Shown here: positions 26,181 to 35,039 of the stretch, piece after piece
Numbering within the stretch: position 1 is the stretch's first letter
Layout of the letters: the number at the start of each line of letters is the position of its first letter
Assembly (NCBI RefSeq): GCF_029981845.1
Contig: NZ_CP104164.1
Span: 186,001-250,000 of the forward strand
Source: Candidatus Bandiella numerosa
GTDB taxonomy: Bacteria > Pseudomonadota > Alphaproteobacteria > Rickettsiales > Midichloriaceae
Length of the DNA stretch: 64,000 nt
Direction: 5' to 3'
Notes under the pieces: generated by a model
Told to the model about the DNA's origin: nothing
Databases searched by the model: none
The model's input: the letters and a program-made list of their open reading frames with translations, nothing else
Translations under genes and position numbers: made by a program

Positions 26181-26984
26181 ATGAAAGAGAATCCAAGTAT
26201 TATAATTCATAATGAGGAAGATTTTAAATCAATGAGAAAAGCAGGAAATCTAGCTGCCTCCATACTTGATTTTATAACAGATTTTGTAAAACCTGGGATC
26301 ACCACTGATGAATTAAACACTTTGTGTCATGATAAAATTGTTGAAAATGGCGCTATTCCTGCTCCATTACATTACAGAGGATTTCCAAAATCAATTTGCA
26401 CTTCAGTTAACCACGTTGTATGCCATGGTATCCCTGGAGAAAAAAAATTACGTGAAGGCGATATAGTAAACATCGATGTAACGGTCATTTTAAATGGCTG
26501 GCATGGAGATACAAGTAGGATGTTTTACGTAGGAAAAAAAATTCCAATTAAGTCAAAAAGAGTAGTTGAAGTCACTTATGAAGCGATGATGAGGGCTATT
26601 GAAATTGTAAAGCCTGGCATTCCTCTTTATGAAATTGGTAGGGTAATAGAGGATTATATTAAAAAATTTGGTTACTCAGCAGTGAGAGAATATTGTGGTC
26701 ACGGGATTGGCAGAGATTTCCATACTTCACCAAGCGTTTTGCATTATTATGACGAGAAGAATGACTTGAAATTAGAAAAGGGTATGTTTTTTACAATTGA
26801 ACCAATGATCAACACTGGGGGGTGGCAAACCAAAATACTTGATGATGGATGGACCGTTATCACTAAAGATAATTCGCTTTCTGCCCAATTTGAGCATACG
26901 ATTGGGGTCACTGATGGCGGCTATGAGATTTTTACAAAATCTCAAAAAAATCTGCATTTTCCACCGTACAATTTGAAAAAATGA
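26181..26984 (+). CDS. map: Methionine aminopeptidase, type I
   Basis: This enzyme removes the initiator methionine from nascent proteins. The 267-residue protein keeps all metal ligands and the catalytic His at E. coli-like spacing: His82 in NHVVCHGIPG, Asp99 in VNIDVTV, Asp110 in WHGDTSRMF, His174 in YCGHGIG, Glu207 in FTIEPMI and Glu238 in AQFEHT. It has no N-terminal zinc-finger extension, so it is type Ia. It overlaps holA by four bases (ATGA), so the two are translationally coupled. Confidence 0.97.
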   Translation: MKENPSIIIHNEEDFKSMRKAGNLAASILDFITDFVKPGITTDELNTLCHDKIVENGAIPAPLHYRGFPKSICTSVNHVVCHGIPGEKKLREGDIVNIDVTVILNGWHGDTSRMFYVGKKIPIKSKRVVEVTYEAMMRAIEIVKPGIPLYEIGRVIEDYIKKFGYSAVREYCGHGIGRDFHTSPSVLHYYDEKNDLKLEKGMFFTIEPMINTGGWQTKILDDGWTVITKDNSLSAQFEHTIGVTDGGYEIFTKSQKNLHFPPYNLKK

Positions 26985-27979
26985 ATATTAATTTTAAGCA
27001 ATTAGATTCTTATTTACAAAACAATACATCACATTTAAATTTTTTCCTCATTGGGGATGATTTTGGTCAAGTAATTTACGTTACTGAAACCCTATTAAAA
27101 AACTACTTTGATAATGAAGAGCGTCATATTGAAAAAATTGAATATAGTGCTTTACAAAAGGACAATTCATTACTTCAAAATCATATGCAATCTCTACAAT
27201 TGTTTTCTGAAAAAAAGGCTATAATCATTAAAAATGTTGGGAATGCTTTTAAAAAGGAAATAATTGAAATCATTAAAAATAGCAATAACAAATTTTTATT
27301 AATTATCCAGGCGGAAAGTCTTAAAAAATCATCTAAACCTTATAAAGATTTTGAATCAATTGGTAAATTTTGCTTTATCAATTGTTATAAATTGGATCTA
27401 TATGCAACAATACATTTCATAGAAACATTTTTAAAAAAACACATTATTAAATTTGATACCGAAATAGTGAACATAATCGCCAATTCTTTGCCAGATAATC
27501 TATTATTGATTAACAATGAATTAGAAAAATTAGTGCAATATTTAGGGCACGAAAAAGAATTAACGGTAGAAATTGTGCATGATGTCATCTCAGGAACAAA
27601 AGAGCTTGTCTATATCAATATATGTCATGCTCTAATTTTTAAGGACAAAAATGGTTTATTGGAACAACTCAAGAGAATTCAAGACACAAACTTTATTAGT
27701 ATGATCAGAATTATTCAAAGCTATTTTAGCAAAGTGCTATTCATAAAAAGTAAAGAAAAATATGAAAATAAAAGGGTTGATTTTATAATTAACAGCATGT
27801 TGCCTCCAATTTTCTTTAAAGAAAAAAAGATTTTTTTAGATATTTGTAATAAAATTAGCCTCAAAAAGGCGCTAAATTTTATGGAGGAACTTACAGAGCT
27901 TGAGTTAAATTGTAAAAAATCTTTTGCCTCTAATTCATATTTTATTTTTAACCAATATTTAATCCAAAAAGTTCAGTAA
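26981..27979 (+). CDS. holA: DNA polymerase III delta subunit
   Basis: The delta subunit opens the sliding clamp within the clamp loader. The 332-residue protein has the diverged AAA-like fold of HolA: FFLIGDDFGQVIYVTETLL at the N-terminus, EKKAIIIKNVGNAF, NKFLLIIQAESLKKSSKPYK, and the helical collar region with SLPDNLLLINNELEKLVQYL. There is no Walker A, as expected for delta. Sequence identity in this family is always low, so identification rests on this pattern and length. It overlaps map upstream, and mraY starts four bases downstream. The partner delta-prime gene (holB) is at 55.7 kb. Confidence 0.86.
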   Translation: MNINFKQLDSYLQNNTSHLNFFLIGDDFGQVIYVTETLLKNYFDNEERHIEKIEYSALQKDNSLLQNHMQSLQLFSEKKAIIIKNVGNAFKKEIIEIIKNSNNKFLLIIQAESLKKSSKPYKDFESIGKFCFINCYKLDLYATIHFIETFLKKHIIKFDTEIVNIIANSLPDNLLLINNELEKLVQYLGHEKELTVEIVHDVISGTKELVYINICHALIFKDKNGLLEQLKRIQDTNFISMIRIIQSYFSKVLFIKSKEKYENKRVDFIINSMLPPIFFKEKKIFLDICNKISLKKALNFMEELTELELNCKKSFASNSYFIFNQYLIQKVQ

Positions 27980-27983
27980 TAAT

Positions 27984-29072
27984 ATGTTTCCAATTTTAGC
28001 CGAGTTCTTTGTTAAGTATTTTTCTTTTTTTAATATATTTAAATATATTACCTTTAGAAGTGGAGGAGCACTCTTCACAGCATTTTTAATAATGTTAATT
28101 TATGGAGACAAATTTATAAACTACCTCTCATCAATACAAAAAAATGGTCAACCAATTAGAGATTATGGCCCCGAAAATCATTCTATTACTAAGAAGGGAA
28201 CTCCTTGCATGGGAGGAATTTTAATTATAATTGCTATTATAATTTCAACATTTTTATGGGCTAATATAAAAAACTTATACATCTTGCTGTTAGGTTTCAT
28301 TCTTATTGCTTTTGGAATTATAGGTGGAATTGATGATTATAAAAAACTAAAGTATAACAGCTCTAAGGGAATGCCTGCTAAATTAAAATTTTTTCTACAA
28401 TTTATTTTTAGCGCCATTGCAATTGCTTTCATTAGCTATCTAAGTGTAGAAGGTCAATCAACAACCTTAGTGTTTCCATTTTTTAAAAACCTAGTGATTG
28501 ATTTAGGCATATTTTACTTTATATTTGGAATTTGTGTAATAACTGGAACATCAAATGCCGTTAATCTCACCGATGGATTAGACGGCTTGGCTATTGGTCC
28601 GATTATAATATCTTCAGCTTTTTTTGCAATTATTGCATACTTGGTTGGTAATATTGTTTTTGCTAATTACTTAAAGCTAATATATGTAAAAAATGCTGGT
28701 GAAATGGCAATTTTTTGCTCCTCAATGATAGGTGCAGGACTGGGATTTTTATGGTATAATGCACCACCAGCGAGAGTTTTTATGGGTGATACTGGCAGCT
28801 TAGCTCTTGGAGCAGTAATTGGCACTATAAGTGTTATTACAAAAAATGAATTAATTTTATTTATCACTGGTTTTGTTTTTGTTTTTGAGGCAATTTCTGT
28901 CATATTGCAAGTTGGCTCATTTAAATTACGGGGAAAAAGGATATTCAAAATGGCACCAATCCATCATCATTTTGAAAAAGTAGGGTGGTCTGAACCAACC
29001 ATTGTAATCAGATTTTGGATCATAGCAATAATATTTGCACTTATAGGGCTCTCCAGCTTAAAAATTAGATAA
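27984..29072 (+). CDS. mraY: Phospho-N-acetylmuramoyl-pentapeptide transferase MraY
   Basis: MraY makes lipid I, the first membrane step of peptidoglycan synthesis. The 362-residue, ten-helix protein has the family's catalytic motifs: GGIDDYKK with the Asp pair, NLTDGLDGLA, FMGDTGSLALG, and the HHHFEKVGWSE loop near the C-terminus. GTPCMGG marks the first cytoplasmic loop. It is not embedded in a dcw (mur) cluster but follows map-holA, showing dispersal of the cell-wall genes. With alr and pal it argues that this organism can make some peptidoglycan. Confidence 0.97.
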   Translation: MFPILAEFFVKYFSFFNIFKYITFRSGGALFTAFLIMLIYGDKFINYLSSIQKNGQPIRDYGPENHSITKKGTPCMGGILIIIAIIISTFLWANIKNLYILLLGFILIAFGIIGGIDDYKKLKYNSSKGMPAKLKFFLQFIFSAIAIAFISYLSVEGQSTTLVFPFFKNLVIDLGIFYFIFGICVITGTSNAVNLTDGLDGLAIGPIIISSAFFAIIAYLVGNIVFANYLKLIYVKNAGEMAIFCSSMIGAGLGFLWYNAPPARVFMGDTGSLALGAVIGTISVITKNELILFITGFVFVFEAISVILQVGSFKLRGKRIFKMAPIHHHFEKVGWSEPTIVIRFWIIAIIFALIGLSSLKIR

Positions 29073-29108
29073 AGACAAAAAAATCCACCCAACTTATATA
29101 TAGATCTA

Positions 29109-29900
29109 CTATTTCAATAATTTTGTAGCAAAATTCAATAACAACAGGAAGTTTGCAAACATAAAAATAGAAAAGACGATATTTAAATATTTTGTTGCTT
29201 TTAACATAATGTGTTGCCCAAAATAGCTTACTATAAATAAAGCTGGGAAAGTACCCAAGCCAAAGCAAAACATTGAGAAAAAAGATATGAAGACGTTTTG
29301 AGAATATGAAGCTGTGATCATAATTGCACTTATTACTAAGCCACATGGTATAAGCCCCAAAATCATACCCATAAATAATCCTTGAATTCCAAAAGGATTT
29401 AAACTTAATTTACTTATTATGCTGGTTATATAGCTTTCTAAAAATTTAAAATGCTTTGATATCTTGTTGAAAAAAGAAATCTGTTTCATTTTTACAATTC
29501 TTATAACAGAAATTTTTAGGCATATAAAAGCAACGAAAATAAGTATAGCTCCTGCAATATTTTTAAATATTATACTATCACTGAATGAACTTGATAAATA
29601 TTTTGCAAGCAGTGCTAAAATTCCATAAGTCATTGCCTTACCTAAGTAATATGGAAGTGATAATGCACAACTAAACTTATTAAAATTATTCAATTGATTT
29701 TTTTTTAAATGCATTAATCTCATGTTCATCTGCCCCAGAGCTATGGGACCACACATACCTACACAATGTGTAAAACTACCAATAATTCCATAAATAAACA
29801 TAGCGCATATAATTGATATACCGCTAATTCCTAGTATATCAGAATCCAATATGTACTGCACAAATACATTTTGGGATTCATGAGAATGGTGACATGTCAT
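29109..29900 (-). CDS. SafE/TauE-like membrane transporter (DsbD_2-type)
   Basis: The 263-residue protein has about six membrane segments with two Cys-Pro-type motifs: GSFTHCVGMCGPIALGQM near residue 40-57 and GLIPCGLVISA in the second half. This pattern is that of the sulfite exporter TauE/SafE group often found beside cbb3-oxidase assembly or copper genes, and suggests passage of a thiol or metal ion. The N-terminus MTCHHSHES is His-rich, which could bind metal. It ends convergently with mraY and lies seven bases downstream of bamB. The actual substrate is unknown. Confidence 0.75.
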   Translation of the reverse strand: MTCHHSHESQNVFVQYILDSDILGISGISIICAMFIYGIIGSFTHCVGMCGPIALGQMNMRLMHLKKNQLNNFNKFSCALSLPYYLGKAMTYGILALLAKYLSSSFSDSIIFKNIAGAILIFVAFICLKISVIRIVKMKQISFFNKISKHFKFLESYITSIISKLSLNPFGIQGLFMGMILGLIPCGLVISAIMITASYSQNVFISFFSMFCFGLGTFPALFIVSYFGQHIMLKATKYLNIVFSIFMFANFLLLLNFATKLLK

Positions 29901-29907
29901 AAATTTA

Positions 29908-31119
29908 TCAAGAAATTATGTATATTTTCTTCCCGGTATTAATAGGTGAAATATATGAACCCTTTCCCACCTTATACTTAATATTATTAAAATTCCCTGT
30001 TGCCTTAAAGGTTATTATCTCCCCCTTAGAGCTAGAAATATATATGAGATCATTTGTTGCAATTGGCGAATTCCAGTATCGATTTTTTCTTTTTTCCTTT
30101 TCGTCTAAATAATCTATAAGCTTAGCTTTCCAAATGTTATTCCCAGTTTTTAGATCGATTGCTAAAAAAGTATCTTTATCATCAATTGCATAAGCAATGT
30201 TATTATGTATATGGATTGGCCTATCGATATTGTACTTTTCTCTCCAAACAACTTCTTTATTTAATAAATTTAATTTTGATAAATATCCACCTGGTGTATA
30301 AAAATACAGGAAATTATCCACTGCAAGAGGCTGATATACCGAAATTTTAACATCATTTAAAGTATTCTCAAAAGAAATATTTCCATCATCAAAATTCCAT
30401 TCTTCAAAACCTGTACGCTTGTTTACAATGCTGATAGCTCCATTACCATCTTGCATTACTATTGCATTTTTATAAATTACCGGAGAAACAACATTAACTA
30501 CACTCACTCCATCATTAACGCCCGCTTTATACCACAAAATAGCACCATCTTTTGCATCAATGGAGTATATTCCGTTATTTAAGGTTTGTAAATAAAGTAT
30601 CCCATTTTCCAAAACAGGATATGCTCTGACTATTTCTTGCAACTTTTGCTCCCAAATTAACTTTCCAGTTTTGCTATTTAAGCAACTTATAAAGTCTGAG
30701 CCGAAAGAAGCATATATTCTATCTTTCTCTTGCAAAAGTCCGCCGTTTAGATAATTAGAATAAAAAATGAATTTGCTCCCTGCTTGCTTATTTTTCCAAG
30801 TAATTTTGTTATTAGCAATATTGATCCTTGATATAACCCCATTTCTATTCATACCTATATAATAGTCTTTTCCTATAATCGGTTGCGCAACTAAAGGCAA
30901 TCTTAAAGAATTATCAATATATATTATCTGATAATTGTTATTACTTGTTACATCCTTATCAATTTCTGTATTATTTAGGTAATTAGAGTACTGCCACACC
31001 ACCACGTCATCAAGTTCAATATTACTATTTATTTTCTTATTATTAACGCAGGCAGATATAGGTAAAAGCAGAGCTAAAAAAACTATAAATTTTTTAACCA
31101 ACGGTGTGTAATTATACAT
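29908..31119 (-). CDS. bamB: BamB-like outer-membrane assembly lipoprotein (PQQ-type beta-propeller)
   Basis: BamB is the propeller lipoprotein of the BAM complex that inserts outer-membrane barrels. The 403 residues open with a lipoprotein signal peptide ending PISAC (Cys24). PQQ-type blades follow: TGKLIWEQKL, AKDGAILWYKAG, TGFEEWNFD and TGNNIWKAKL. Alphaproteobacterial BamB looks like this, although other propeller lipoproteins share the fold. It is 129 bases from the divergent virB6 gene, and that gap contains a perfect palindrome. It is followed closely by the SafE-like gene. Confidence 0.8.
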   Translation of the reverse strand: MYNYTPLVKKFIVFLALLLPISACVNNKKINSNIELDDVVVWQYSNYLNNTEIDKDVTSNNNYQIIYIDNSLRLPLVAQPIIGKDYYIGMNRNGVISRINIANNKITWKNKQAGSKFIFYSNYLNGGLLQEKDRIYASFGSDFISCLNSKTGKLIWEQKLQEIVRAYPVLENGILYLQTLNNGIYSIDAKDGAILWYKAGVNDGVSVVNVVSPVIYKNAIVMQDGNGAISIVNKRTGFEEWNFDDGNISFENTLNDVKISVYQPLAVDNFLYFYTPGGYLSKLNLLNKEVVWREKYNIDRPIHIHNNIAYAIDDKDTFLAIDLKTGNNIWKAKLIDYLDEKEKRKNRYWNSPIATNDLIYISSSKGEIITFKATGNFNNIKYKVGKGSYISPINTGKKIYIIS

Positions 31120-31129
31120 AAACTTATGT

Positions 31130-31151
31130 GTAGCAAATTTGTAGCAAATTT
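31130..31151. repeat. Tandem 11-mer forming a perfect palindrome upstream of bamB/virB6
   Basis: GTAGCAAATTT occurs twice in tandem (31130-31140 and 31141-31151). The pair contains a perfect inverted repeat of AAATTTG and CAAATTT with a 3-base centre (31135-31151). It lies just upstream of the bamB start and about 97 bases before virB6, in the only shared promoter space of the two genes. A regulator-binding site is plausible but unproven. Confidence 0.55.
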
Positions 31152-31247
31152 ATATTATTAATGAACTTAATACTTCGTATTATTTTTGTTGTAAAGTCCT
31201 AAGTTAAAATGTAGTCTTAAATTTAATTAAGTAGCGATCAATTGATA

Positions 31248-34200
31248 ATGAAAAGAAAGCAGTTTGCACTATTCGTATTTTTTGTTTTTTTGTTTATTCT
31301 TTTTCTACCTAAAGAAGCTGAAAGTGCAGATTTCTATGAGCATTGCTTAATGCCTAACGGTTTTGGCACTGGCAATGATAGTGCCAATAGTTTAATTCTT
31401 AGCCCTTTGAATAGAGATTGTCAAAAAATATGCCAGAGAGAATGTGAGGCATTTTCTAGAAAATTCAAACCATATAAAATACTTAACCCTAGTAGTATTT
31501 ATGCCGAAACTTTCTCTATAGAATTAAATGAAGATGTCATATTAAGCTGTTATTCAAAATGCCAAAAAGGTGGAGATGATAGATTTACATCAAATTATTT
31601 TGAAGCATTTCGTGCTAGTTGTGACGATGAAAAAAATCAGGATATATTTCAAAAAATTTGTGTAACCAAAGCAGATTATAGTCCTGCTAGTGATTGCAAT
31701 TCTTCATTAGCATGCAATCCAAATTTAGAAAAAGGCTATATAAGTTTTTATAAAGCTATCCAACAAGATAAAGCAAGCGTTGGAATGATGTGTCAGGGTA
31801 CTGAAGAGGAAAATGCCTATAATGTTGTGGAAACTAGTTTAGATTTTAAACCAATTGTTAGTGGACAGCCAAATCCAAATAAATTTTGGTTCAATTTATT
31901 GGGTGGCGCAAGCGATAATCAACTATATTTATGTGGTAAGAAACACATTGAAATCACACCTATTTTCGATAACATAGATAATAACAATTGGTTTAAGTTG
32001 AGGTGGAAAAATAAATACAGTCACAGATTTTTAGCAACTTTAAGCGATGATAATTTTAAAAATTTACAAGATCCTACTAAAGTTAAAGACTATTGGAATA
32101 CGACTATTCTTACTGATCAATTCACTTACACAAAGACTGGAAATATTATAGATAACCAAAAAGCATTAGATGCATTACAAGCAAAATATGGAGCTCAGGA
32201 ATTTTGGAAAAACATTTCTGGAGACAATTATGCACTAAAAAATTCTATAGCAGGCTGGGGAGCTAAAAACGCCAACTTTTTGAATACAGGTATTTATCTT
32301 AAAAATACAGATAATTTAACAATCATTTGGGAAGGGGATTATACGTCCAATCAAGATATTCAAGTGATTAAAGTGGGAAATAATGCGTCAAATAGCCCTT
32401 ATACAATCAAGAATCCTAACAGGCAAAGCATAATCACTGATTGCATTTGGAATCCTACTATTACAGATCCAAGTAAGTGTATAGACAGGTGGTATAAAAA
32501 TAGTAATTTAGCAATTAAGGATCCATCTAACAATTCACAACCACCATCTGTAACTTCGCAAGATTCAATTTTAGAAGGGGAATGTTTCAGAAAAGGTGGG
32601 GTAAAAAACTTTTCAATTATATCGCCAAACAATGCCTCTATTGACGGTTATAGTTGCAATACCGCAAATTGTAATCCAGACAAAAGTAATGATGACAGTA
32701 AATGTGAATTTGGATTGCATGGAACGATTATTGATGCCGAGGTGTATAAAAAATATCTTAATGGCAATGTTGATTTAGGAAATGGTAGTAGTATCAATTG
32801 TGTTTGCACAGATAAGGATAATAGTGGATGTAAAAACACGTATGGCGGTTATCAATGCATAGATAAAGGCACTTTTGATGCTGGACAAAGTAAATATATA
32901 CTGCAAGGGAGTTTTAACAATCCAAAGTTTGAGAGTAGATCAAAATTAGAATTAAGACACTTTTATAACAATAATGAGACTGCCTCTGGCGGATATTCTT
33001 TATCCATTGATTGGGCTGGGTGCCCTAAATCGAAAATGGATAATATCCAATATACCATTGCAAAAAAGGGATCCCACATAGATGAAAAATTGGGAAAATT
33101 CGGAAAATGGGTAAATGTCAAAGACAGTATTGTAAAAAAAGATGCAAATAATAAAGATTCAGAAGACTTAGGTTTCTTAGTTATATCTAATTCAGAAGCA
33201 ATTTCGGAAGACTGCTCTCAAGATTCAACAAATTGCAAAATCTTTTTGCGCATTAAACTTGAAAAACCAGATGATACTGCTAATGAAGATCTGAAAGAAA
33301 TGTATAAATATAATAATACTTTTGGTCAATATTACGTCAACTTCAGTACAAAAGGAGAAAGCCCAATATGCAAAAGTGGCGGGTTAATTTATGACACAAT
33401 GAAAGACATAAAAGCCGTGTTAGTTGGCCCAGATAACTCAGGCAATAATTCACATTTGAAATATGATATTGAACTAAACAATCGTGGAGATGTAACAAAT
33501 TTTAAAGAAGTCGGAGCTGTGGGAGTTGTTTATTCCGGATTTATTAAGAAGGCTGCATACGTTATTAAAATTATACTGGTACTTTACTTAGTATTTTTTT
33601 CAATTTCATACATGCTTGGGCTAGTAGATTATACAACACAGGGATTTATAAAATATCTTATGAAATTTGCAATAGTTGCATTCCTTATTTCAGATACTAG
33701 TTGGAATTTTTTTGGAGGATATTTGGTATCCTTTTTTATCGATGGAAGTATTGAATTAGTTGCCAGATACTCAGCATCATTTTTGAAAGCTGTGGCTAGT
33801 GATCAAGAAACCTGCGAAACGATGATAATTCAAGATCCATATGTAATATTTTCTATATTTAACGGACCCATTTATCAATTTATTGCAGCTGATACCTGGT
33901 CAAGAATTTGGGCTATATGTACTAATGGCTTACTTGGATTTGTTACGGCATGCTTTTTGATTTTCGCTATTTTTCACTATTTTATAGCAATTGTAAAAGC
34001 GACTGTAATGTTTATGTTTGCTATCATTATTAACTCCATCTTGATTGTTACAGCACCTGTATTTATAGTTTGTATTTTATTTGAAAAAACTAAACAAATG
34101 TTTGATTCATGGGCAAAAAACCTATTTTCATATGCATTGCAACCCCTTTTTGTATATACTTCTATTATAATTTTGAACTATATAATTACAATTTTGATTT

Positions 34201-34799
34201 ATTATATTTTCAATTTCACTGCCTGCTCAACCTGCCTATTAAGAGTAGACTTAGGCCCTCTATATAATGAATGTTGGATTTCTGGTTACAATAGCATGCT
34301 AGACATTCATTCGCCACCAGATGAATCTGGTACTGTAAGTATTTATTCAGCATTTGCAGTTTATGCAATGACATTTATTGGTGGCTTGGTTATTTTTCTA
34401 GTTGCCAAGGGAATGTCAGAATTTTCCTCTTATATGTCTGGAATTGCATCTTGGATAGCAACTGGTAGCCCAATGAGGCATATGAGTATTGGAACTGTGG
34501 AAGATAGTGCATCTAAATTCGTAGAAGCAAAAGCTAAGCAAGCTGCGGTAGCTGTAGCAACTGCAGCTGTGGCAGTGGCAACAGCTGGAGTAGGAATGGC
34601 TGCTGGTGCTGTAGGTGGCACCGGCGGTGGGGTTGTAGGTGGTGGAGTTACAGGTGGTGGAGTCACAGGTGGTGGAGTTACAGGTGGTGGAGTCACAGGT
34701 AACAATACTTCAAAAGTATCTGAAAGAATTGCAGAAAATCTTAAAGATAAGTTAAAAGAGAAAGCAATTGATAAATTAACGAAAGACGACGACGAGTAA
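31248..34799 (+). CDS. virB6: Large VirB6/TrbL-family type IV secretion protein
   Basis: VirB6 is the polytopic inner-membrane channel component of type IV secretion systems; Rickettsiales carry several enlarged copies. The 1183-residue product starts with a signal peptide (MKRKQFALFVFFVFLFILFL, ending near AESAD). It then has a long Cys-rich extracytoplasmic region (about 25-755), the TrbL/VirB6 core with five or more membrane helices (about 759-1060, including IKIILVLYLVFFSISYMLG), and an Ala/Val- then Gly-rich tail with four GGGVT repeats (1131-1150) ending in a charged segment. The ATG at 31248 is preferred over the TTG at 31242. No other vir gene is in the window, whereas rickettsial virB6 genes usually lie in a row with virB3-virB4. 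Confidence 0.88.
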   Translation: MKRKQFALFVFFVFLFILFLPKEAESADFYEHCLMPNGFGTGNDSANSLILSPLNRDCQKICQRECEAFSRKFKPYKILNPSSIYAETFSIELNEDVILSCYSKCQKGGDDRFTSNYFEAFRASCDDEKNQDIFQKICVTKADYSPASDCNSSLACNPNLEKGYISFYKAIQQDKASVGMMCQGTEEENAYNVVETSLDFKPIVSGQPNPNKFWFNLLGGASDNQLYLCGKKHIEITPIFDNIDNNNWFKLRWKNKYSHRFLATLSDDNFKNLQDPTKVKDYWNTTILTDQFTYTKTGNIIDNQKALDALQAKYGAQEFWKNISGDNYALKNSIAGWGAKNANFLNTGIYLKNTDNLTIIWEGDYTSNQDIQVIKVGNNASNSPYTIKNPNRQSIITDCIWNPTITDPSKCIDRWYKNSNLAIKDPSNNSQPPSVTSQDSILEGECFRKGGVKNFSIISPNNASIDGYSCNTANCNPDKSNDDSKCEFGLHGTIIDAEVYKKYLNGNVDLGNGSSINCVCTDKDNSGCKNTYGGYQCIDKGTFDAGQSKYILQGSFNNPKFESRSKLELRHFYNNNETASGGYSLSIDWAGCPKSKMDNIQYTIAKKGSHIDEKLGKFGKWVNVKDSIVKKDANNKDSEDLGFLVISNSEAISEDCSQDSTNCKIFLRIKLEKPDDTANEDLKEMYKYNNTFGQYYVNFSTKGESPICKSGGLIYDTMKDIKAVLVGPDNSGNNSHLKYDIELNNRGDVTNFKEVGAVGVVYSGFIKKAAYVIKIILVLYLVFFSISYMLGLVDYTTQGFIKYLMKFAIVAFLISDTSWNFFGGYLVSFFIDGSIELVARYSASFLKAVASDQETCETMIIQDPYVIFSIFNGPIYQFIAADTWSRIWAICTNGLLGFVTACFLIFAIFHYFIAIVKATVMFMFAIIINSILIVTAPVFIVCILFEKTKQMFDSWAKNLFSYALQPLFVYTSIIILNYIITILIYYIFNFTACSTCLLRVDLGPLYNECWISGYNSMLDIHSPPDESGTVSIYSAFAVYAMTFIGGLVIFLVAKGMSEFSSYMSGIASWIATGSPMRHMSIGTVEDSASKFVEAKAKQAAVAVATAAVAVATAGVGMAAGAVGGTGGGVVGGGVTGGGVTGGGVTGGGVTGNNTSKVSERIAENLKDKLKEKAIDKLTKDDDE
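34638..34697 (+). repeat. Four 15-bp tandem repeats encoding GGGVT in virB6
   Basis: Four 15-base units encode GGGVT each. Units 1 and 3 are identical (valine codon GTT) and units 2 and 4 are identical (GTC), so the array is best read as a 30-bp unit duplicated once. Length changes would stay in frame. Its antisense strand gives a spurious proline-rich ORF. Confidence 0.9.
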
Positions 34800-34923
34800 T
34801 ATGCGCTTAGATTATTAAAAAATTAAATATAATAATTATCTTGCAAAACTTTTGTTCTTGTTTTACTTTTCGCTTAGAAGCATTAATGGGGGCAGAATAT
34901 TTGCTAAATTGGTCAGGTCTGAA

Positions 34924-34978
34924 AAGAAGCAGCCATAGCTTAGATTTCTGGGTCTCATTTTGCTTCTTCTGATTTTTT
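34924..34978 (+). terminator. Possible terminator hairpin between virB6 and alr
   Basis: An 8-bp perfect stem (34924-34931 with 34961-34968) encloses a 29-base loop and is followed, after four bases, by six T residues. The long loop weakens the case. The rest of the 240-base gap (34800-35039) contains no ORF of note. Confidence 0.35.
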
Positions 34979-35039
34979 GTACTTTACCCAATAATAGAAG
35001 AAAATTGCTAAAATTAATCAAATCCAAGCTCTAGAGTAA

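Noticed and set aside
34430..34705. Minus-strand ORF encoding a proline-rich PPPVTPPPVT protein
   Set aside because: It is the exact antisense of the GGGVT repeat of virB6; the repeat creates the open frame and there is no ribosome-binding site.
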